Of a stretch of 64,000 nucleotides of DNA, positions 53,839 to 63,657 are shown piece after piece. The notes under the pieces were generated by a model, which saw nothing but the letters and a program-made list of their open reading frames with translations, was not told the origin of the DNA and made no database searches. Each line of letters starts with the position of its first letter. Position 1 is the first letter of the stretch. Source of the DNA: Lewinellaceae bacterium. GTDB taxonomy: Bacteria; Bacteroidota; Bacteroidia; Chitinophagales; Saprospiraceae. Position numbers and translations under genes: made by a program. The stretch is from positions 434,001-498,000 of the forward strand of contig JACJXW010000004.1 of the NCBI GenBank assembly GCA_020636405.1. Reading direction: 5' to 3'.

Positions 53839-54324
53839 ATGAATAATACCGGCGACCAGTATAAAGCCACCGTCAACGGCCAGTTCACATTCGACAATGT
53901 AACCCCAGAGCTCGACATTGCGCCGATGAGCGATGGCCGCTACCACGTTCTGAGAGACAACATTTCCTATCACGTTGAGATCCTGTATACCGACTACAAC
54001 AGCAAATCCTTTACCATCAAAGTGAACGGCTCGGTTTACGAAGTGCAACTGGAAGATCTGTATGATCAACTGGTGAACCGCCTGGGGCTGTCGGTACTCG
54101 CACAGCATAAGGTGCGGGAAGTACGGGCGCCTATGCCAGGCCTGGTGCTGGACATTTCAGTTGAAGCCGGACAGCAGGTACTCAAAGGAGAGCCCCTGCT
54201 CATCCTTGAGGCTATGAAAATGGAAAACGTCCTCAAAAGCCCGGGCGATGGCATCGTGAAGGCCATCCACGTGAAAAAAGGCGACGCCGTAGAAAAGAGC
54301 CTGTTGCTGATAGAACTGGATTGA
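53839..54324 (+). CDS. Biotin carboxyl carrier protein (acetyl-CoA/propionyl-CoA carboxylase type)
   Basis: 161 residues. The biotin motif EAMKMEN (with the biotinylated lysine) sits in the C-terminal lipoyl-like fold (MPGLVLDISVEAGQQVLKGEPLLILEAMKMENVLKSPGDG). N-terminal part is small and variable. Usually the carrier domain of a biotin-dependent carboxylase; the other subunits are not in the window. Confidence 0.9.
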   Translation: MNNTGDQYKATVNGQFTFDNVTPELDIAPMSDGRYHVLRDNISYHVEILYTDYNSKSFTIKVNGSVYEVQLEDLYDQLVNRLGLSVLAQHKVREVRAPMPGLVLDISVEAGQQVLKGEPLLILEAMKMENVLKSPGDGIVKAIHVKKGDAVEKSLLLIELD

Positions 54325-54329
54325 ACGCC

Positions 54330-56951
54330 CTAGTTCACGCCCAACCTTTTATCTTCCTTCTCCTTTTTCTGTTCCTTTGAGTCAGAGGTTTGTTCATAAG
54401 TGTCCAGCCCGCATTCCAGGAATTCAGCGTAATCCTCCACGCCCTCCTTGTACCCGCGGGGGGCGGCCAGAACGCGTTCGTCCGGAGACATCATGACATA
54501 CAAGGGCTGGGAATTTTGCTCGAAATTGACGATCTGAAAGTCCGCCCATTTGTTGCCCACGTTGCGAAGCTTTTCCTGCCGGGGTATGGACAACAGGATC
54601 TCCTCCAGTGCTTTGCGGTCGTCCACATAGAGGGATACCAGTACAAAGTCATCTGTCAGCTTGCTCTTGACTTCGTCTGCAACCCAGATGTGCTCTTCCG
54701 TCTTACGGCAATTGACGCAGCCGTAGCCGGTAAAGTCGAGCAGGACGGGCTTATTCACCTCTTTGGCGAAAGCTACGCCTTCCGCATAGTTCTTGAAGCA
54801 GTCCAGGTTGTTGGCGCATTTGGTAAAGGAAGGGTAGCGGGACTTGATGTCGGTGTTCAGGTCCTTTTTGGTATCTGGCAGGAAGACATTGTAGGTTGCT
54901 GGAGGGGCCAGCCCACTCATCAATTTAAGGGAATTGTACGACCTCGTTTCATCATTATAGAAGAATCCGGTGGCCAGGTAGAGGGTCAGCCCCAGAGACA
55001 GGACGGCAAAGGCCCCGCGAGTGGCCGAAAGCTTTTTCACCGGGCTGTCATGCGGGAAGCGGATCAGCCCGAACAAGTAGGCGGTCAGCGCTGCGAAGAT
55101 CAGCACCCAGGCGCCCATGAATACCTCATAAGGCAGGATATTCCAGTGCATGGTCATATCGGCCACAGAGAGGAATTTCAGGGCAAGGGCCAGTTCCAGG
55201 AAGCCCAGGACGACCTTCACCGAGTTCATCCAGCCTCCGGATTTCGGCAGGGAGTTCAGCCAGCCGGGAAAGGCGGCAAACAGGGCGAACGGTAAGGCCA
55301 ACGCAGAGGAGAAACCCAGCATGACGACAAAGGGGCCCATTTTACTCGTGGCCGACTGTACAAGCGCAGACCCAATGATCGGGCCGGTACAGGAGAAGGA
55401 CACGATGGCCAGGGTAAAGGCCATGAAGAAGATACCCAGCAGCCCGCCCCGGTCCGCCATAGCATCGCTCTTATTGGCCCAGGAACTGGGCAAGGTTATT
55501 TCGTAAAACCCAAAGAACGAAAAGGCGAACAGGATAAAGACGACGAAGAAGAGGGTATTGGCGATCCAGTTGGTCGATAGCTCGTTGAGGGCCGTAGCGC
55601 CAAAAACGCCGGTGATGAGCAGTCCGATGGATACGTAAATGACGATAATGGATAACCCGTACAGGAGGGCATTGCGCAGGCCCGACGCCCGGTCCTGGCT
55701 GCTCTTGGTAAAAAAGCTCACGGTCAGAGGGATCATCGGGAACACGCAGGGCGTCAGCAGGGCCAGCAGGCCCCCGGCAAAGCCCAGGATGAAGGTCCAA
55801 AGCAGGCTGCTGTTCCGGGCCACGTTTTCCTGTCCGCAATTGCCCAGCGGCTCGGCGTAGGTGGCGCGGATACTCGGCACCGTCTGGTCAATGGCCTTAA
55901 GTCCGCTGGCCGCGTCGATCGCGGTTACCTGCCCGGCTGTGCCCGTCAGGACGTTAAAGGAAAATTCCACATCGGTAGGTGGCAGGCATTCCGAATCGTC
56001 GCAGGCCATGTAGGTGAGGTAACCGTTGATGGGCTGGCTGCCGTCCTGTACTTTCACGGTTTGGCGGAAGGTGACCGGCCCTTCGGTAAATTTTACGACT
56101 TCGACCCCGAAGAAGGGATCCATGCCGGATTTCTTCTTTCCTCCTTCTTCCAGGGTAGGGCCGGACAATGTGTAGTGCGCTCCGTCTTCAAAGTGAAACT
56201 CGGTAGGGATGGGCCCGTCGTCCGGGGAAGTGTGCTGGGAGTAAAAGGTCCAGCCTTTATCCAGGTTGGCGATGAAGATCAGCTCGTATTCCTGGCCATT
56301 GAGCTTCTTGCTGTCAAATGACCACTTCAGGGGGGGCTCTATACCGCCGGTGGGAGGAAGGGCTTCCAGTTTTTCGAGCTGCTCGACTTTGGTGAGGTCT
56401 TCTTCCGGCTTTTTGATATTTTCTTCTATGGCTTCGGCGATCGCGGGGTCTACTGCCGGCTTGGTGCTTTGAGCCTCCGCAACCTTGGGGGCCTTCAGGC
56501 TGAAACTGAAGTCGACACTGGAGGGAGGCAGGCATTTTTCTTCGTCGCAGGCCATTGACTCGACATAACCGGTGATGGCCCGGCTGGCGTCCTTCACCTT
56601 TACGCGTTGGGTGAAAGTGGCATTTTTGGTAAAGTAGGCCACGTTGATGTCGTCGAACAGGGGTTCCTTGGCTACTTTGCGGTTGCCGGACTCTTCGAGC
56701 TTACCAAGAATTGTGAAATGATCGCCCTCTTCATAATATATGCCGGTGGGAATAGGGGCAATAGCGTCTTCTCCATACTCCTGAAACGGCGAGTAGGTCT
56801 TCCAGCCGTCGTCGATCTTCGCTTTAAAAGTGAGCTCAAATTCATCCCCTTTTATATGCCTGGATTCGAAACTCCAGTGTACGGGGTCATTGATCTGGCC
56901 AAAGGCTAGCGTGGAAAATAAAGCCGCAACAAAAAATAAAAAGTACTTCAT
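54330..56951 (-). CDS. DsbD-type protein-disulfide reductase with duplicated N-terminal alpha domain
   Basis: 873 residues with a signal peptide (about 1-19). Two DsbD-alpha-like beta domains follow (about 20-155 and 205-335), each with the Cys pair ACDEEKCLPP or ACDDSECLPP. An eight-span CcdA-type membrane domain has its redox cysteines in LTPCVFPMIPLT (about residue 400) and SFSCTGPIIGS (about 520). A C-terminal thioredoxin domain contains GYGCVNCRKTE (CVNC, about 745). Moves electrons from cytoplasmic thioredoxin to the periplasm for disulfide reduction. A third alpha domain is encoded as a separate gene just upstream (57178), so there are three copies of this domain. Confidence 0.88.
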   Translation of the reverse strand: MKYFLFFVAALFSTLAFGQINDPVHWSFESRHIKGDEFELTFKAKIDDGWKTYSPFQEYGEDAIAPIPTGIYYEEGDHFTILGKLEESGNRKVAKEPLFDDINVAYFTKNATFTQRVKVKDASRAITGYVESMACDEEKCLPPSSVDFSFSLKAPKVAEAQSTKPAVDPAIAEAIEENIKKPEEDLTKVEQLEKLEALPPTGGIEPPLKWSFDSKKLNGQEYELIFIANLDKGWTFYSQHTSPDDGPIPTEFHFEDGAHYTLSGPTLEEGGKKKSGMDPFFGVEVVKFTEGPVTFRQTVKVQDGSQPINGYLTYMACDDSECLPPTDVEFSFNVLTGTAGQVTAIDAASGLKAIDQTVPSIRATYAEPLGNCGQENVARNSSLLWTFILGFAGGLLALLTPCVFPMIPLTVSFFTKSSQDRASGLRNALLYGLSIIVIYVSIGLLITGVFGATALNELSTNWIANTLFFVVFILFAFSFFGFYEITLPSSWANKSDAMADRGGLLGIFFMAFTLAIVSFSCTGPIIGSALVQSATSKMGPFVVMLGFSSALALPFALFAAFPGWLNSLPKSGGWMNSVKVVLGFLELALALKFLSVADMTMHWNILPYEVFMGAWVLIFAALTAYLFGLIRFPHDSPVKKLSATRGAFAVLSLGLTLYLATGFFYNDETRSYNSLKLMSGLAPPATYNVFLPDTKKDLNTDIKSRYPSFTKCANNLDCFKNYAEGVAFAKEVNKPVLLDFTGYGCVNCRKTEEHIWVADEVKSKLTDDFVLVSLYVDDRKALEEILLSIPRQEKLRNVGNKWADFQIVNFEQNSQPLYVMMSPDERVLAAPRGYKEGVEDYAEFLECGLDTYEQTSDSKEQKKEKEDKRLGVN

Positions 56952-57038
56952 GTTCGAAAACTTTGCAATTAATAACAGCTCGCCAATCGGTTCAGTTGGG
57001 TAAAAATAGCATATATAGTGAGTGCGGTCAATGGATCA

Positions 57039-57070
57039 CAAAATTAGGCAACCATCCTGTGACAGGCAAA
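57039..57070 (-). promoter_or_regulatory. Promoter of the DsbD-type gene
   Basis: On the minus strand: TTTG (57067-57070), exactly 20 nt, TAATTTTG (57039-57046). Full match. Start near 57033, about 80 nt before the ATG at 56951. Confidence 0.75.
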
Positions 57071-57177
57071 TACTCGTATCCTGCTTTTAGGGCCACAAAG
57101 TACGCCGTCTTATCCGCTTCGGACCGTAACTTCCGTCACATAAAACCGGAATGTGAACCCCGGCGAGGAAGTTTAGC

Positions 57178-57657
57178 CTACTCTTCAAAAGAAAAGGTGA
57201 ATTCTATTTCCCTGGGCGGCAGGCACTTTTCTTCGTCACAGGACATGAATTCAATATAACCGGATACCATTCGCAGCTCATCCCCTGCCTTGATGCGCTG
57301 GGTGAAGATAGCCTGCTTCTTGAATTTAACGATATGCATGCCGAAGAGAGCATCCATACCTTCCACCTTTTCCCCGGCCTCTTCGGTTGCTCCCTGCAGT
57401 TGGTAATTCCCGTTTTCGTTAAAGCTGATGGTTGTGGGAATCGGGCCATCGTCACCCAGATGTTGGGAGTAGAGGTACCAGCCGGGGGCGATGTCGGCGA
57501 TAAAGGACAGCTCGTACTGCCCTTCTCCAGCGGACTCGGCCCGGAAGGACCATTGAATGGGAGATTCAATGGCCTGTGCATGAGCAGACAGAACAGCGGC
57601 GGACAAAAACAGAATGGTAAGGATCGATTTCACAGGTGTTTTTTTTAAGTGCCACAA
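57178..57657 (-). CDS. Stand-alone DsbD-alpha domain protein
   Basis: 159 residues at most. The reading frame starts at ATG 57657, but a -7 box (TATTTTTG, 57655-57662) overlaps it. A GTG at 57633 starts the natural signal peptide (VKSILTILFLSAAVLSAHA), so translation probably begins there (151 residues). The protein is a single DsbD-alpha domain with the Cys pair in SCDEEKCLPP. It would accept electrons from the DsbD-type protein and pass them to periplasmic clients. Confidence 0.75.
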   Translation of the reverse strand: MWHLKKTPVKSILTILFLSAAVLSAHAQAIESPIQWSFRAESAGEGQYELSFIADIAPGWYLYSQHLGDDGPIPTTISFNENGNYQLQGATEEAGEKVEGMDALFGMHIVKFKKQAIFTQRIKAGDELRMVSGYIEFMSCDEEKCLPPREIEFTFSFEE

Positions 57658-57866
57658 AAATACAGTACTAATGGTTTACAGGCATTTAAGAAGGGCCACA
57701 ATAATAAAAGATTAACAGTTTTGGGGCATCGCCGCCCAGGTGCATATCGCACATTGCACGTCGAAAATCGTACTTTCTCCGTACCAAAAGTATCGCATAA
57801 GCTGTCTGATATTTTGCGCCCCTGTCCCTTTCAGGGCTTTTTAACCCCTGATTGCATGATACCACC

Positions 57867-58856
57867 TCAAATAGCGGGCAGCAACCAATCTCTGAATTGA
57901 AGGAACAGGACGATTACCAGGATGAGTAAATGGATGACTTCCGCCATGCGCCCGGGCATGCGGATGAAGTTGAAGGAAAGCATCGTACCGATGGGTACTA
58001 CAGTCACCATCAGGTGGCCGATCTCGATTTCCGGCTGTATCAGCAGGGTCAGGGCAGTGGCCAATAGGCTCCAATAAAGAATATTGATCTTGCGCTGTAC
58101 CTGCATCGTTTGCTTCAAAAGAAAGGAGCGATAACTGAACAGTACGACCAGGATGAGAACAGCAAAGATGGCCAGGCTTCGGTATACGAGCCAGTTGGGA
58201 GTGGGAATGAAATCCAGGAAAGCAAAGCTGGACAGCAAGCGCTCCATCCAGGCTGTGAAAAAATCTCCTGTCCAGAAATAATAAGTGGATACCAGGATAT
58301 AGGGGGCCAGCATTCCTGTCAGCACCATCAGCCGTTCCCGGAATTTGAACGCTCTCAGGATGTTAAGGCCTACAAAGCCCACTATAAAAAGGAAGAGGTA
58401 GGAGGGATAGAACAGAGACCCCACTCCTGCCCAAAAACCGATGTTGAAGATGCGGTCTGCGCAGTCCACTTTTTTGTAAGTGGCAAAAATTTCGGCCAGC
58501 ACGATGAGGAAGAAGGTGTTTGCCATCAGCAAGGGAGAAAGGTGGAGGAATTCCGGCAGCAGGCTGGAGGCCAGAACGTAGAAAACGCCAGGAAAAAGGC
58601 TGACCTCGCTGGCCAACCGGTGTTCGCTGATGAAGTAGTTGAGGAAGAAAGCCTGTCCCAGCAGCAAGGCCATGGCCACGATGTCGGCCGTTTGGCCAGC
58701 ATAGCCGACCTGGTTGTACACCCATTCTGCAAAGGGCCCGTAACCGGAGGGCTCCCACTGAGACGGAACCAGCCATACAGAAACTCTTACCAGAGCAATG
58801 TAAAAGACGAGCAACATGCTCGCGAGAAGCTGATTGGTTCGAAACAGGGTTAACAC
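57867..58856 (-). CDS. Integral membrane protein, DUF6427-like
   Basis: 329 residues. About 9 hydrophobic segments (for example MLLVFYIALVRVSVWLV, IVAMALLLGQAFFLNYFI, LLILVIVLFLQF at the end). Resembles a Bacteroidota family known only by number; no enzyme motif seen. The long upstream region 58857-59409 faces the other way. Confidence 0.7.
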   Translation of the reverse strand: MLTLFRTNQLLASMLLVFYIALVRVSVWLVPSQWEPSGYGPFAEWVYNQVGYAGQTADIVAMALLLGQAFFLNYFISEHRLASEVSLFPGVFYVLASSLLPEFLHLSPLLMANTFFLIVLAEIFATYKKVDCADRIFNIGFWAGVGSLFYPSYLFLFIVGFVGLNILRAFKFRERLMVLTGMLAPYILVSTYYFWTGDFFTAWMERLLSSFAFLDFIPTPNWLVYRSLAIFAVLILVVLFSYRSFLLKQTMQVQRKINILYWSLLATALTLLIQPEIEIGHLMVTVVPIGTMLSFNFIRMPGRMAEVIHLLILVIVLFLQFRDWLLPAI

Positions 58857-59409
58857 CTAATGTTTGTTTATTTCATTTTGGTTGGCCAAAATTACCAAAA
58901 ATAATAGAGCCAGTGTAACTATTTTCCCTCTTAGAAAGCGCGCAAGTACTCAAATTTATATTCTTTTAAAAAACTGATTGTCAATAATTTTTGCATGTTA
59001 TTCAATAAAATGTAAAAAACCAAAAAAAAATTTATGGAATTTTTTCTCCACCGGCTCTTTATATGGAAGCCAGGAAAACAACCTTTAAACCTCAAAAAAC
59101 GGCTTCATCGTTTGACAAGCAAAGCCAGGGAAATGGCTGATATCCCCCAATACCCTGTATTATCCCAAAACACTCAATTCTCCTAAAACCAAACCCCAAT
59201 TTACCATGGCATGAAGCAGAGCGCTCGCGCTCGCTTCATGGCCAGTTTGAAAGGCCCCAATTAACCTCTTGAAACTCCTGATTCGTTCTCTTACCCCTGC
59301 CCGTTCCACTCCCGCACAAATGGAATCGGGCTTTTTTTTTGGAGGTTCTCCGGCAGCCTGCCGGAGGAGCGTTGATGAAGCGAGAACAATAGTTGACGTG
59401 CGCAGGCCG
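58857..59409. other. Gene-free stretch with a hairpin and an orphan terminator
   Basis: AT-rich to about 59100. It contains a hairpin CATGAAGC.GAGCG/CGCTC.GCTTCATG at 59210-59240. Then at 59299-59331 there is a + strand terminator (GCCCGTTCCA/TGGAATCGGGC followed by nine T). No gene on the + strand precedes it, so it may end a small RNA; no clear promoter was found (a TAATTTTTG-like box near 58985 is one base too long). Confidence 0.4.
59299..59341 (+). terminator. Rho-independent terminator without an upstream gene
   Basis: Stem with one bulge and a following run of nine T. The next + strand genes are far upstream, so what it ends is unclear. Confidence 0.75.
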
Positions 59410-60282
59410 TCAGGTGTTGCCCGGGGAGACGGCTAGCCCTTTCAGAAATCCAATGCTGGCCACTACCAATTCCTGTGCGTGTTCCGGAAGTTTTTTCCCC
59501 TCATAAGGGTGGCTGCCTCCGAATACATGATTACCGCCTTCGATGAGGTGCAATACCGATCCGGCGTTCCAACCGTGCAATTGCCGGGCGGCCTCTACCG
59601 GCACCGAGGGGTCGTCTGAACCGTGAATGATCATCAGCGGCTTTCCCAGGTTTCGAATGGCTTGTTCGACATCGAAAGCTTCCCGCTGTGCCATGAAATC
59701 CCGGTACATTTGATAGTAGATGGGCATGTGCTGGCCCGTACGCCCGTTGATCACGTGATAAACGCCTCGGCGCTCCCAGTCTTCCATGAGTTTTTTATCC
59801 TGCCAGGCGTAAGCCAGGCTGCTAACCGCCGCCCAGGTGACAAGGCCTTTTACGCGGGAATCCCGTGCGGCTTTGATGGCACAGGTTGCTCCGCCCCGGC
59901 TGTGGCCGATGAGGTATATATGCTCCAGGCTGGCCTCTTTGGCAGGCAGTTCGTTCCTGCCACTGTGCAGCCACTGCATCACTACCTCCAGGTCTGCCAG
60001 TTCCTTGCTGTAATTGTTTCGGCCGAAGGCCTCCAGGTCTGCAAAGTCCTGGGGTTGGGCCAGGGTTGTGCCATTGTGCGAAAAGTTGAACTTGATGAAC
60101 ACAAAACCGTTGGCGGCAAATTCCCTTGCGGCCAGATCCCAGATGCCCCAGTCTTTGAATCCTTTAAAACCATGGGCAAACAAAACTACCGGCTTGGCCC
60201 GCCCGTCCATTTCGAAATAAACATCAAGCAGGAAGGGCCGCCCTCCTGCGCCGGTGAGCTGAATATCTTTAATAACCTTCAT
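59410..60282 (-). CDS. Alpha/beta hydrolase
   Basis: 290 residues. Oxyanion region FAHGFKGFKDWG, nucleophile elbow GHSRGG (Ser), catalytic Asp in GSDDPSVP and His in GGNHVFGG. Resembles dienelactone hydrolase/BAAT-like esterases; no signal peptide, so cytoplasmic. Substrate unknown. Confidence 0.85.
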   Translation of the reverse strand: MKVIKDIQLTGAGGRPFLLDVYFEMDGRAKPVVLFAHGFKGFKDWGIWDLAAREFAANGFVFIKFNFSHNGTTLAQPQDFADLEAFGRNNYSKELADLEVVMQWLHSGRNELPAKEASLEHIYLIGHSRGGATCAIKAARDSRVKGLVTWAAVSSLAYAWQDKKLMEDWERRGVYHVINGRTGQHMPIYYQMYRDFMAQREAFDVEQAIRNLGKPLMIIHGSDDPSVPVEAARQLHGWNAGSVLHLIEGGNHVFGGSHPYEGKKLPEHAQELVVASIGFLKGLAVSPGNT

Positions 60283-60409
60283 CCTATTGTTTTTGGACGC
60301 CTAACCTAACGAGAATTTTTGGATACTCAAAACCGGCAACGGTTCGGATGTCCATTATTGGCCCGCCAGTGGCCGTTTTCGGCTTCAAAAACAGTTTTCG
60401 GATAGGGGC

Positions 60410-60715
60410 TTAATTCATGGAAAAAGAAGGTTCGAATTCCGAGGAGTTGAAGGAAGTGAGCATGCAGACCTCCATATCCATGAACCGGGTGAGGGGGAAG
60501 TCCATCAGCATTTCTCTTACCTCCATTTCTGAATTGGCATTAAAAACGGCCCAAAGCTTGGCATTTTCCAGCGAAAGGGCGTAGTTGATGAGCTTACCTT
60601 CGGACAAATAGCGGTCGACTACCGCCCACTGGTAGGGGATGAGGTTGACAAACTCTTCACAGAGCTCTTCCGGAAGGGTGAAGTCGACCATGAATTGGTT
60701 GTTTGGCGTATACAT
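60410..60715 (-). CDS. Muconolactone-isomerase-like small protein
   Basis: 101 residues. The pattern FMVDFTLP...PYQWAVVDRYLSEGKLINYALSLENAKLWAVFNANSEMEVREMLMDFPLTRFMDMEVCML follows the alpha+beta ferredoxin-like fold of muconolactone delta-isomerases (PLxxxMDxEVxxL). These can be real isomerases or just stress-related small proteins; no aromatic ring-cleavage genes other than paa lie nearby. The function is inference. Confidence 0.55.
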   Translation of the reverse strand: MYTPNNQFMVDFTLPEELCEEFVNLIPYQWAVVDRYLSEGKLINYALSLENAKLWAVFNANSEMEVREMLMDFPLTRFMDMEVCMLTSFNSSEFEPSFSMN

Positions 60716-60947
60716 GCTTAACTGCGCTTGTAGCAGGAGCCCGTCTGCGCTCCTTGTTTACAACTTATTCGTCCTGGCCTTGGAGTGGGCCGGATATCGT
60801 CGGGTTTTTACTGAAAAAGAACAGTTTTGTTCCATATCAGGCGCAATTAGCACAAATTTTGCCCCTTTTTTCCAGTCAAATCAGGGAATTGTCGTTTAGT
60901 GGCAAAGGAGGCCGGGAGCGGAACTCAGGAACCCGGAACGCCTCTCC

Positions 60948-62207
60948 TCACCCATCGGCCAGTTTCAACCTCCAGGCCAGGGCAACCGCAACCAGGCTCA
61001 TGACAATGGCGATGTAGCCTACGTATTGGTAGTTGCCGAGGGAGCCGTCCCCATTTTCGGTAATGATCAGTCCGGCGACCAAGGAAGACAAGGCCAGTGC
61101 CATTTCCTGTACCGAGGACCGTACGCTCATAAAGCTGCCCCGGCTCTCGGGCTGGACGACCGAGGTGACCATCGTCATAGCGGGGACGTTGCGGCCGCTT
61201 GCTACCACGAAGAAGCTGGAAGTAGCGCACAGGGCCAGTACGATAGATACTGCGGGAAGGTTGGTTATAGCAAAGATGGAGAACAGGGCGAACAGGCTCG
61301 AAACAGTGAATACTTTGGCATGGCCGTGCCGGTCGGCGAGGCGCCCAAAGAAGGGCAGAAGGAACACCGTCAGCATTCCTCCGATGAAATAGATGTAAGT
61401 AACCTGATAATCGGAAAACCCTATGTTCAGTTGCATGTAGGGGGCAATGAATGGGATGATGGTGAAATGGCCCAGCATGAGAATGACCGTAAACAACAGC
61501 GCCAGGCGTTGGTTGGCGTCGCCGAAGATATTGCCCATTACCCGGAAAGGGTTGCGTTGCACCAGCCCGCTCTCCAGGTGGGCGCGGAGGGGCGGCATAA
61601 AAAAGAAGATGCCGAAGGCGAGTGCCACCGCCATACCCCCGACTGCCAGGAATGGCGCCCGCCAGGAAAATTCAGCCGCCAGATAAATGCCGGCGGGAAC
61701 CCCCAGGACCGAGGCTACCGAAAAGGCCGTCATAACTGTTCCCATAGCGCTGGCCCGGCGCTTGAGGGGAATGGTGTCGCCTATGATCGATAGTACCAGC
61801 GCCCCGAGAATGCCACCAAATGCGCCGGTGATGCTGCGCGCCGCCAGGAAGAAATAATACCCCGGGGCCATGGCACAGGCGATGGTCCCGATCGTAAAGC
61901 CGATATAAGTGAAGAAAAGAGCTTGCTTCCGGCCGAAACGGTCAATGAACATGGCGCTGAACAATCCCATCACAAAAGCGCTGCCGGCGTACGCCGATAC
62001 GATCAGGCTGAACTGGCGTGGGGATATGTCGAATATCCGCATGAACTGAGAGCCCAGCGGCATGATGATCATGAAATCCAGTATGTGGGTGAACTGCACC
62101 ATGGCCAGTATGAAGAGGAGCAGCTTCTCGTTCAGTACCGGCGGCTCGGGGGCAGGGATCGGAGGTTGGGCCATGGAATGACTTTTGCCGTTTTCAAGTT
62201 GAACCAT
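60948..62207 (-). CDS. MFS transporter
   Basis: 419 residues (an ATG 11 codons later, MAQPPIPA, is also possible). Twelve spans; the loop-2/3 motif FIDRFGRKQALF and the antiporter motif FGGILGALVL are seen. Of the drug-efflux/arabinose-efflux type; substrate unknown. Confidence 0.88.
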   Translation of the reverse strand: MVQLENGKSHSMAQPPIPAPEPPVLNEKLLLFILAMVQFTHILDFMIIMPLGSQFMRIFDISPRQFSLIVSAYAGSAFVMGLFSAMFIDRFGRKQALFFTYIGFTIGTIACAMAPGYYFFLAARSITGAFGGILGALVLSIIGDTIPLKRRASAMGTVMTAFSVASVLGVPAGIYLAAEFSWRAPFLAVGGMAVALAFGIFFFMPPLRAHLESGLVQRNPFRVMGNIFGDANQRLALLFTVILMLGHFTIIPFIAPYMQLNIGFSDYQVTYIYFIGGMLTVFLLPFFGRLADRHGHAKVFTVSSLFALFSIFAITNLPAVSIVLALCATSSFFVVASGRNVPAMTMVTSVVQPESRGSFMSVRSSVQEMALALSSLVAGLIITENGDGSLGNYQYVGYIAIVMSLVAVALAWRLKLADG

Positions 62208-62243
62208 TGTAATGCTTAGGGATGGGGAATAGTTTCCGGAAAA

Positions 62244-63476
62244 CTACTTTTGTTGGGAAAAAACACCTTTCGGATAACAAAGATAAAATTTGGTGACCGC
62301 CCGCGACTGCAGGTCGTAGTCGGTACTCTGCGACATTGGCAGCACCATCCCATTCTTGTGGAGGATCCTGATCTCATCCTTGGTTTTGGTATAGGCGCTG
62401 TTGGTTTCCTTACCTCTGATGACGAGGTAATCCAGCGCCCATTTTTCCAGGCCGCTCCATTCCAGGATGCGTTGCTGCACTTCCTGCACATAGGTTTTGT
62501 CGAACGGCGTGTGGCTGAATTCCAACCGGAATAAACGCCGGTTGATGATGCTCGAAGAGAGGAAGGCCAGCAATTTGTCATCGGCAAACATCCAGCTCTT
62601 AAGAGCGGAAACGATGTCGAAGTCATCCAGCTGAGCAAACTGGCCAAGGAGTTGGTCTCTTTCCTGCTCAAAGTCTGCCCGGGAGGGTTCGCGTTGCAGG
62701 AAAAAAGCAAGGGGAGGGGAGGCTGGCAGCTGATGCCCCTGCCGGGTGAGGGCTTTGGCGCGGAGTAGGGCCACGATGAGCATCTGTTCGGCGGAGAGCA
62801 CCGTCTTGTGCAGGTAGACCTGCCAGTACATCAGGCGACGGGCGATGAGGAATTTTTCGATGGAATAGATCCCCTTTTCTTCGACAACGAGTTCTCCGTT
62901 CTGTACCGACAGCATTTTTATGATGCGGTCATATCCGATGACCCCTTCGTGGACGCCGGTGAAAAAACTATCGCGGTTGAGGTAGTCCATGCGGTCCATA
63001 TCGAGCTGGCCGGAGATGAGCTGGTGGAGGAACTGTTTGGGGTAGTTGCCCCGAAAAATATCAATAGCCAGCGATAATTGGCCGTCAAAGATCTCGTTTA
63101 GGCGCTCCATGAAAAGAAGCGACAATTCCTCGTGGGTGACACCATTGAACAGGGTGTGCTCCAGGGTATGCGAAAATGGGCCGTGGCCAATGTCGTGGAG
63201 AAGGATGGCAATACAGGCGCCTTCCGCCTCCTCGGGCGTGATGTCGACATCCTTGGACCGCAGTACCTCAATGGCCTGCTGCATGAGGTGCAGGGCGCCG
63301 ATAGCGTGATGAAAACGAGTATGTAAAGCGCCGGGATAGACAAAATGGGTCAGGCTGGTTTGCTTGATGCGGCGCAGCCGCTGAAAGAACGGATGCTCGA
63401 CCAGGCTGAAAATAATGCCATGCGGTATGCCCACGAACCCGTAGACCGGGTCATTGAGGATCTTCTTATTTTTCAT
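62244..63476 (-). CDS. HD-domain phosphohydrolase
   Basis: 410 residues. HD motif: TRFHHAIGALHL (first His), LLHDIGHGPFSHTLEH (HD), then DMDRMDYLNRD (Asp). Resembles dGTPase-like HD enzymes of the YdhJ kind. It probably hydrolyses a nucleotide; the substrate is not established. Confidence 0.88.
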   Translation of the reverse strand: MKNKKILNDPVYGFVGIPHGIIFSLVEHPFFQRLRRIKQTSLTHFVYPGALHTRFHHAIGALHLMQQAIEVLRSKDVDITPEEAEGACIAILLHDIGHGPFSHTLEHTLFNGVTHEELSLLFMERLNEIFDGQLSLAIDIFRGNYPKQFLHQLISGQLDMDRMDYLNRDSFFTGVHEGVIGYDRIIKMLSVQNGELVVEEKGIYSIEKFLIARRLMYWQVYLHKTVLSAEQMLIVALLRAKALTRQGHQLPASPPLAFFLQREPSRADFEQERDQLLGQFAQLDDFDIVSALKSWMFADDKLLAFLSSSIINRRLFRLEFSHTPFDKTYVQEVQQRILEWSGLEKWALDYLVIRGKETNSAYTKTKDEIRILHKNGMVLPMSQSTDYDLQSRAVTKFYLCYPKGVFSQQK

Positions 63477-63657
63477 TGATTAGTCTTTCTCCCTCAGAGA
63501 ACTGATGGGAGGGCTAATGGGTTTATCTTAGTGTATAAACTTTTGCCGTTATTGGTGAAGATTCAATATCTTCCGCAATTCCCGGTTTTGGGCAATAATC
63601 AGGCAGGAAAGTTTATTATGTATCGGCAGATAAACCAGAGATAATAAAAAAGCCAGA

